Positions 59,463-64,000 of a DNA stretch of 64,000 bases are shown here, one piece after another. Within the stretch, counting starts at the first letter, position 1, and every line of letters begins with the position of its first letter. The DNA is from PALSA-693 sp963780345. Its GTDB lineage: Bacteria > Actinomycetota > Acidimicrobiia > Acidimicrobiales > Palsa-688. The notes under the pieces are model-generated. The model searched no databases. It worked only from the letters and a program-made list of their open reading frames with translations, and was not told where the DNA came from. The stretch spans positions 1-64,000 of the forward strand of contig CAWABU010000008.1 of NCBI GenBank assembly GCA_963780345.1, read 5' to 3'. The position numbers and the translations under genes were made by a program.

Positions 59463-60393
59463 ATGTTCCTGAACGAGTTCGCCGATACGCTTGAGCCGCT
59501 GGACATGACCACGTCAGCCGAGTTCGCCAGCCTGCGCCAAAGCGCCGCGGACCTCGGCATCCCTCACGGGCCGGACGCCAGATACCTCTCCCGGCACACG
59601 GTCATCCGGAGCCTCCGATTTCATTTCCTCGAGTGGGGACGGCCTGATTCGCCGCCCGTCCTGCTCCTCCATGGCGGCAACCAGTCCGCCCACTCGTGGG
59701 ACCTGGTGAGCCTCCATCTGGCCGACCGGTACCACGTGTTCGCCCTGGACCAGCGCGGGCCACGGTGACTCGGAGTGGACCCGCGACCAGGACTACACCA
59801 TCCAGGCCAGAGCCGACGACGCCCTGGCCTTTCTCGCCCAGCAGGGACTTGGCGCCCCCGTCGTTCTCGGTCACTCGATGGGCGGCATGGTCACCATGCA
59901 GATGGCTCGCTCCGCTCCGGGGGTGGCTCGCGGCGTGGTCCTCGTCGACGTGGGTCCCGAGCTCAGCCCCAAGGGCAGGGAGGTCATCCACAACTTCGTC
60001 GCTCGCAACGTGGAGTTCGACGACCTGGACGAGTTCCTCGACAACGTGGTGAAGTACGACCGCTTCCGCTCCCGTGAGCACATCGCCCGGACCATCAAGT
60101 ACAACATGCTCCGGCGGGTGGACGGGAAGTACATCAGCAAGGTCGATCACCGCCGGCTCCCGGACGCCTCGGATGCACCGCGGGAGCAGTTCGATCCCGC
60201 GTGCATGAACTTCCCGGTCCTCTTGGTCCGAGGGGCCGAGTCGGACATCCTGGAGGCGGACGCCGCCGAGCGCTTCGTCGCCACTCTGCCCAACGGCCGG
60301 CTGGTGACCGTCCCCAATGTCGGGCACAACGTGCATGGTGGCAACACGGCGGGGTTTCTCGAGGCGATCAACCCGTTCCTCGCCGGCCTGTGA
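59463..60393 (+). CDS. Alpha/beta hydrolase, frameshifted
   Basis: An alpha/beta-hydrolase of about 309 residues. The N-terminal part includes LRFHFLEWGRPDSPPVLLLHGGNQSAHSWDLVSLHLADRYHVFALDQRG, then TGA because of one extra C at 59758-59760. The next frame resumes GHGDSEWTRDQDYTIQARADDALAFL, GHSMGGMVTMQMA (nucleophile elbow) and finishes GHNVHGGNTAGFLEAINPFLAGL, with the catalytic His in GHNVHG. The strand order matches a complete enzyme. Stop TGA overlaps the start of the next gene (GTGA). Confidence 0.88.
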
Positions 60394-61118
60394 CAAACGG
60401 CGATGCGCCGAGCGGGCGGCGCCAGGTACGGATGCTTCATACGTCGGATATCCATATCGCCGGCGACGACGCGTCGATGGCCGGCCTCCGGGCCGTGGTC
60501 GGCAAGGCCAACGAGCTCGACGTCGACATCGTGCTCGTTGCCGGCGATCTCTTTGACAACGCCCGGGTTGGCGAGGAGGTAGTGGGGCACACGCTCTCCG
60601 AGCTGGCCCGGATCGAGCGCCCGGTCGTCGTCATCCCCGGCAATCACGACTGCATTGACGCGTATTCGATTTACCGCCGGGTGGACCTGACGGCAGCAGG
60701 AAGCCACGTCTTCTTCGCGGGGAACCCGGACGGAGAAGAGCTGGTATTCGAGCATCTATCGCTGGTGGTGTGGGCCCGTGGCATCGAATCCCACGATCCA
60801 CGCAATCGACCGCTGTCCGGGTACACGCCCGGTGATCCGCGGTACTGGCGGGTCGTGCTGACCCACGGTCACTACGTCCCCGACGGCGACACGTCGGGCC
60901 GCTCGTCGCCGATCAACCAGCAGGAGATCGGGCAGCTGGAGTGCGACTACGTGGCCCTGGGCCACTGGCATCGATTTACCGATGTGAGCGAGGGTCAGGT
61001 CAACGCCTTCTACTCCGGCTCACCGAGCGACTTCGGGCTGACGGAGGCGACCGTCAACCTGGTCACCCTGTCCGTTGATGGGGGCGTGACCGTCGAGCGG
61101 GAGGCGATCGGCATCTGA
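60390..61118 (+). CDS. Metallophosphoesterase
   Basis: A 242-residue calcineurin-fold phosphoesterase. Motifs: LHTSDIHIAGDD (D-x-H), LVAGDLFDNARVG (GD), VVIPGNHDCID (GNHD), VVLTHGHYVP and ALGHWHRF (GHxH). The five motif set with paired metal ligands is complete. SbcD/Mre11-like DNA nucleases share them, but no capping or Rad50 partner is present; cyclic-nucleotide or phosphate ester substrates are equally possible. It is coupled to the upstream hydrolase by GTGA overlap. Confidence 0.92.
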   Translation: MTNGDAPSGRRQVRMLHTSDIHIAGDDASMAGLRAVVGKANELDVDIVLVAGDLFDNARVGEEVVGHTLSELARIERPVVVIPGNHDCIDAYSIYRRVDLTAAGSHVFFAGNPDGEELVFEHLSLVVWARGIESHDPRNRPLSGYTPGDPRYWRVVLTHGHYVPDGDTSGRSSPINQQEIGQLECDYVALGHWHRFTDVSEGQVNAFYSGSPSDFGLTEATVNLVTLSVDGGVTVEREAIGI

Positions 61119-61124
61119 CCCCCC

Positions 61125-62017
61125 GTGCCGAGCCCAGCTCCCGGCCCCCCGGGACATGGCGGATCGCCACCTGGAATCTCTGGGGGCACTTCGGAAATGA
61201 GCCCGAAAGCCGGCTCCGGCGTATCGAGGCGACGTTGCGCCACCTCGACGCCGATGTCGTCGCCCTGCAAGAGGTGTACGCCGATCAGGCGGGAGGTGAC
61301 GACGCCATCCGCCTGGGGGAACGGCTCGACCGTCACGTGGTCAGACATCTGCCGGACCCGGACCCTGGGGGCACGATCGGCAATGCCTTGCTGTCGAGGT
61401 GGCCCGTGGTCCAACAGGGGGCCCTGCCGCTGCCCAACGCCGCCGGCCGGGCCGGGCCCAATGCCGCCGGCCAGGCTGGGCGTCGACACGGCCTCTGGGC
61501 CGTGCTCGCGGCTCCTTTCGGACCGATTCCGGTGATCGCCACCCATCTGGCCTATCGCTTCGATGAGTCAGCTGTCCGCCAGCAGCAGGTGCGGGCCCTG
61601 CTCGCCCTGGCCGCCAGGTTGCGATCGGATCCAGGCCGTGACCCTCCGGTGGTCCTCTGCGGGGATCTCAACGCCGTCCCGGACAGCGACGAGCTCCGGC
61701 TGCTCACCGGGCGCAGCGAAGCTCCGGTACCGGGGTTGGTGTTCAACGACTGCTGGCCCCAGGTCTGCCCGGATCCGGGTCACACCTGGGTCCGGCGCAA
61801 TCCCTATCTGCAGGACAGCGTTTGGCCCGAGCGCCGGCTCGACTACGTGCTGGTGTCCTGGCCCCGTCCGGCCCCCCTCGGCAACCCCGTTCAGGCCTTT
61901 CTTGTCGGGGATGGGCCCGTCGACGGCCTCTGGCCGAGCGATCACCTGGGGGTCGCCGTGGACCTCCGGACCGATCTCCCGGCTACCGGGCCGAGCGGGG
62001 TACGACCACAACGCTGA
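61125..62017 (+). CDS. Endonuclease/exonuclease/phosphatase-family protein
   Basis: An EEP-fold enzyme of about 290 residues. WRIATWNLWGHFGNEPESRLRRIEATLRHLDADVVALQEVYAD carries the metal Asn and Glu. PVIATHLAYRFDESAVRQQQVRALLALA, VVLCGDLNAVPDSDELRLLTG (G-D-x-N), LDYVLVS and the ending GLWPSDHLGVAVDL (S-D-H) complete the active site. The 5' end is uncertain: a GTG at 61125, 7 bases after the upstream stop, is in another frame, and an indel in the C-run at 61145-61150 would join it. It follows the metallophosphoesterase in one operon. Confidence 0.88.
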
Positions 62018-62091
62018 CTCCAGGCCGGCCCGGCTGCGGGCCCGCCGGCCCGCCTATGGTGATGGGGAACCGCTTGAGCCAAGGGGGAGCC

Positions 62092-63180
62092 ATGAAGGCC
62101 GCCGTGTTGTTCGAAAGCCCCGGGAAGCTGTCGATCGAGGATCTGCGCGTTGATCGCCCCGGGCCACGGGAGGTTCTGATCCGGGTCGGGGCCACCGGCC
62201 TGTGCCACAGCGATCTGCACTATCTGCAGCGGCCGTATCCGCTCGAGGGTCCTACCGTCCTGGGTCACGAGGGTGCGGGTGTGGTGGAGGCCGTCGGGTC
62301 CGACGTCACCTATGTGCAACCCGGGGATCACGTCATCAGCTTTCCGACCGGTTTCTGCGGGCGCTGCGAGTGGTGCCTCACCGGCCGCCCGACCCTGTGC
62401 GGGCAAGAGGGGCTGCGGCGGTCGGGCGAAGCGCCGCCCCGGTTGCGACTCGCGGGCGGGGAGCCGTGTGTGCAGTTTGTCGGGCTGGCGACCTTTGCTG
62501 AGGAGATGCTCATTCACGAGAACGCCCTGGTGAAGATCGACCAGGGGATACCTCTCGATCGGGCCGCCATCGTCGGGTGCGCGGTACCGACGGGGGTGGG
62601 CGCGGTGACCCGCACGGCCAAGGTGCCGCCGGGAGCGAACGTCGCCGTGGTCGGCTGTGGGGGTGTCGGCCTTAACGTGATCCAGGGGGCGGTGATCGCC
62701 GGCGCCAACCGGATTGTCGCCGTTGATATCAACGACGGAAAGCTCGAGCTGGCCCGCAAGTTCGGCGCCACCGACGTGATCAACAACGTCGCCGGCGACG
62801 CCGTGGAGCAGCTCTCGGAAAAGCTCGGCGGTACCGGCGGGGTTGACTATTCCTTCGAGGCCATCGGATCGAAAGCCACCTACGAGCTGGCGTTCGCGCT
62901 GTTGCGGCGCGGCGGTACGGCCACTCTGATCGGCGTTCCGCCGGCGGGGAACATCGAGCTTCCGGCCGGGGCCTTCCTGCAAGAGCGCCGGGTGCAGGGC
63001 AGCCTGATGGGATCGGTCCGTTTCCGTCAGGATCTGCCGTACTTCCTCGATCTCTATATGGACGGCCGGCTCAAGCTGGACGAGCTGGTCTCCAACCGCA
63101 TCGCTCTGGATCAGATCAACGAGGGGTATGACGCCATTACCGACGGGTCGGTGGCCCGGTCGGTCGTCGTGTTCAACTGA
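62092..63180 (+). CDS. Zinc-dependent alcohol dehydrogenase (class III-like MDR)
   Basis: A 362-residue enzyme, paralogous to the one at 44432. Catalytic zinc ligands Cys38, His59-Glu60; structural zinc Cys89, 92, 95 and 103. Rossmann motif VAVVGCGGVGLNVIQGAVIAGANRIVAVDIN near 185. The end is SNRIALDQINEGYDAITDGSVARSVVVFN. The ATG at 62092 follows GGGGGAGCC. It presumably oxidises medium or long alcohols, or a ring-side-chain alcohol, in the surrounding catabolic setting. Confidence 0.95.
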   Translation: MKAAVLFESPGKLSIEDLRVDRPGPREVLIRVGATGLCHSDLHYLQRPYPLEGPTVLGHEGAGVVEAVGSDVTYVQPGDHVISFPTGFCGRCEWCLTGRPTLCGQEGLRRSGEAPPRLRLAGGEPCVQFVGLATFAEEMLIHENALVKIDQGIPLDRAAIVGCAVPTGVGAVTRTAKVPPGANVAVVGCGGVGLNVIQGAVIAGANRIVAVDINDGKLELARKFGATDVINNVAGDAVEQLSEKLGGTGGVDYSFEAIGSKATYELAFALLRRGGTATLIGVPPAGNIELPAGAFLQERRVQGSLMGSVRFRQDLPYFLDLYMDGRLKLDELVSNRIALDQINEGYDAITDGSVARSVVVFN

Positions 63181-63184
63181 ACGA

Positions 63185-63697
63185 TCAGTGGTGGTGCTGC
63201 AGGAGGGTCTTGAGCACGATCATCGCCACCCCGAGCAGCCCGGCGGCGGTCGTGACGGCGACCAGCCGCACGCCCTTCAATCCCGCGGTTCGACCGGCGG
63301 CGTGGCCGTAGATCACCAGCAGCACCACTGCCACGCCCAGCGCCGCCCGGGCCGCCCACACGGATGAGGCGCCCAGCACGCTGGCCACCAGCAGTACGCC
63401 CACCGGAACATAGGACGCCGTCACCATGGGCCAGGCGTCGGCCAGGTTGGCCCGGATCTGATGGCCGCTCGGGAGCCGCCCGGCATGGGTGTGCTCCGCG
63501 AGCAGGTTGGCGTATTGCTCGGCCAGCCAGTACACCACCAGGGTGACCACCACGGTGACGGCGAGCGCGAGCGAGCTCAACTGGTTGCCCCCGGCGGCCA
63601 GCACGGCCGCGGTGACGATGGTGCCGTAGATGCCCGCCGCTCGCCGGTGCCCACTTCGCCCTGGTGTGCCTTCCGGCCGCCCCTCGGGCTCTTTCAC
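63185..63697 (-). CDS. Small multi-pass membrane protein, actinobacterial
   Basis: A 170-residue membrane protein with five hydrophobic segments: GIYGTIVTAAVLAAGG, SLALAVTVVVTLVVYWLAEQYA, ASYVPVGVLLVASVLGAS, AALGVAVVLLVIYGH and LVAVTTAAGLLGVAMIVLKTLL. HTHAGRLPSGHQIRANLADAW connects helices. I recognise it as a conserved actinobacterial group without known role. The start is a GTG at 63697. It is convergent with the alcohol dehydrogenase, 4 bases apart. Confidence 0.72.
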   Translation of the reverse strand: MKEPEGRPEGTPGRSGHRRAAGIYGTIVTAAVLAAGGNQLSSLALAVTVVVTLVVYWLAEQYANLLAEHTHAGRLPSGHQIRANLADAWPMVTASYVPVGVLLVASVLGASSVWAARAALGVAVVLLVIYGHAAGRTAGLKGVRLVAVTTAAGLLGVAMIVLKTLLQHHH

Positions 63698-63746
63698 GCC
63701 CAGGCGAGGCCGGCGGGACACACGCCGAGACACTAGTGGCCAAGCT

Positions 63747-64000
63747 TCAGGCCAGATCGCCGCCGACGTCGGCGAGGTGATGGATCGGGTCATGGGCCAC
63801 GTAGCGAGCGAGGCTGTCGATGCTGAACAAAGCGCCATCAGAACGCCGGCCGGTACGGTCCCACTCACGCGGGCTGAGGCTCTCGAGGTCGGCGGTGAAA
63901 CGGGCCGCCGACGCGGCCAGGTCGCACGCCACCATGTGGGCGTTCTGGCTGGCATAGTCAGCGTCAACGGCCGTCTGGTCCTGATCCCAGTTCGGGAACA
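63747..64000 (-). CDS. DinB/maleylpyruvate-isomerase-like four-helix protein, 5' part outside window
   Basis: The C-terminal ~84 residues of a DinB-superfamily protein (FPNWDQDQTAVDADYASQNAHMVACDLAASAARFTADLESLSPREWDRTGRR and SIDSLARYVAHDPIHHLADVGGDLA). HDPIHHL carries the metal-ligand His pair of this fold. Mycothiol-dependent members act as metal-dependent S-transferases. The start of the gene lies beyond 64000. Confidence 0.82.
   Translation of the reverse strand, partial: FPNWDQDQTAVDADYASQNAHMVACDLAASAARFTADLESLSPREWDRTGRRSDGALFSIDSLARYVAHDPIHHLADVGGDLA

Noticed and set aside
1..64000. CRISPR array or complete prophage
   Set aside because: No regular spaced repeats of 24-40 bases, no integrase, terminase or capsid genes found.

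Overview
The window joins two unrelated bacterial genomes. Bases 1 to about 5660 have moderate GC and look like Verrucomicrobia (Pedosphaera/Limisphaerales type). The evidence is a feoB-feoA-feoA iron operon with the Cys-containing FeoA variant, a family 2 glycosyltransferase, rpsT, a palindromic dispersed repeat, and a large secreted lamin-tail/LamG protein. From about 5680 to the end the DNA is GC-rich and actinobacterial, probably Acidimicrobiia or a relative. The evidence is a mycothiol-conjugate amidase, F420-type enzymes, an LCP cell-wall ligase, a WS/DGAT acyltransferase, a DUF3516 helicase and an ECF42 sigma factor. At the joint both flanking genes are cut mid-coding, so it is most simply an assembly chimera, not gene transfer.

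Layout: 5.7-8.6 kb holds a short-chain dehydrogenase-like gene with an in-frame stop, a photolyase and a PPOX enzyme. A 3' half of tRNA-Arg(ACG) without its 5' half lies at 9.08 kb and resembles an integration scar. From 9.1 to 27.4 kb is a mosaic of small stand-alone genes mixed with relics: a substrate-binding protein, a LysR regulator, an acyl-CoA synthetase and a PPOX. The intact genes there are an MFS exporter, an HTH gene coupled to an FAH-fold hydrolase, the DUF3516 helicase, a beta carbonic anhydrase, an EVE protein, topoisomerase IB, an ArsR/AHSA1-VOC pair, a sulfotransferase, an XRE regulator, and SDR and NTF2-like enzymes.

From 27.4 to 64 kb the gene content is dense and more typical of a chromosome. 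It contains a large membrane protein, MmcQ/YjbR, two more MFS exporters, the LCP protein, an APH-type kinase, a WYL regulator, a PRC-barrel protein, mca, a tandem acyl-CoA dehydrogenase pair, a DUF202 pair and two paralogous zinc alcohol dehydrogenases. It also contains a UBP zinc finger, a WS/DGAT, a MerR-MFS pair and a YciI-ECF42 pair. These are followed by a histidine kinase, OmpR-type regulator and single REC protein, an IlvX-like TPP enzyme, a Ddn-like reductase, an OB-fold/thiolase-like pair, and a hydrolase, phosphoesterase and EEP nuclease cluster. The acyl-CoA dehydrogenases, thiolase-like/OB-fold pair, alcohol dehydrogenases and SDRs suggest lipid or steroid-like catabolism.

Single-base frameshifts recur on both sides of the joint (feoB, both feoA, the kinase tail, the TPP enzyme, the alpha/beta hydrolase, probably the EEP start). 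They are probably sequence errors unless reads show otherwise. No CRISPR array, rRNA, complete tRNA or complete insertion sequence was seen.
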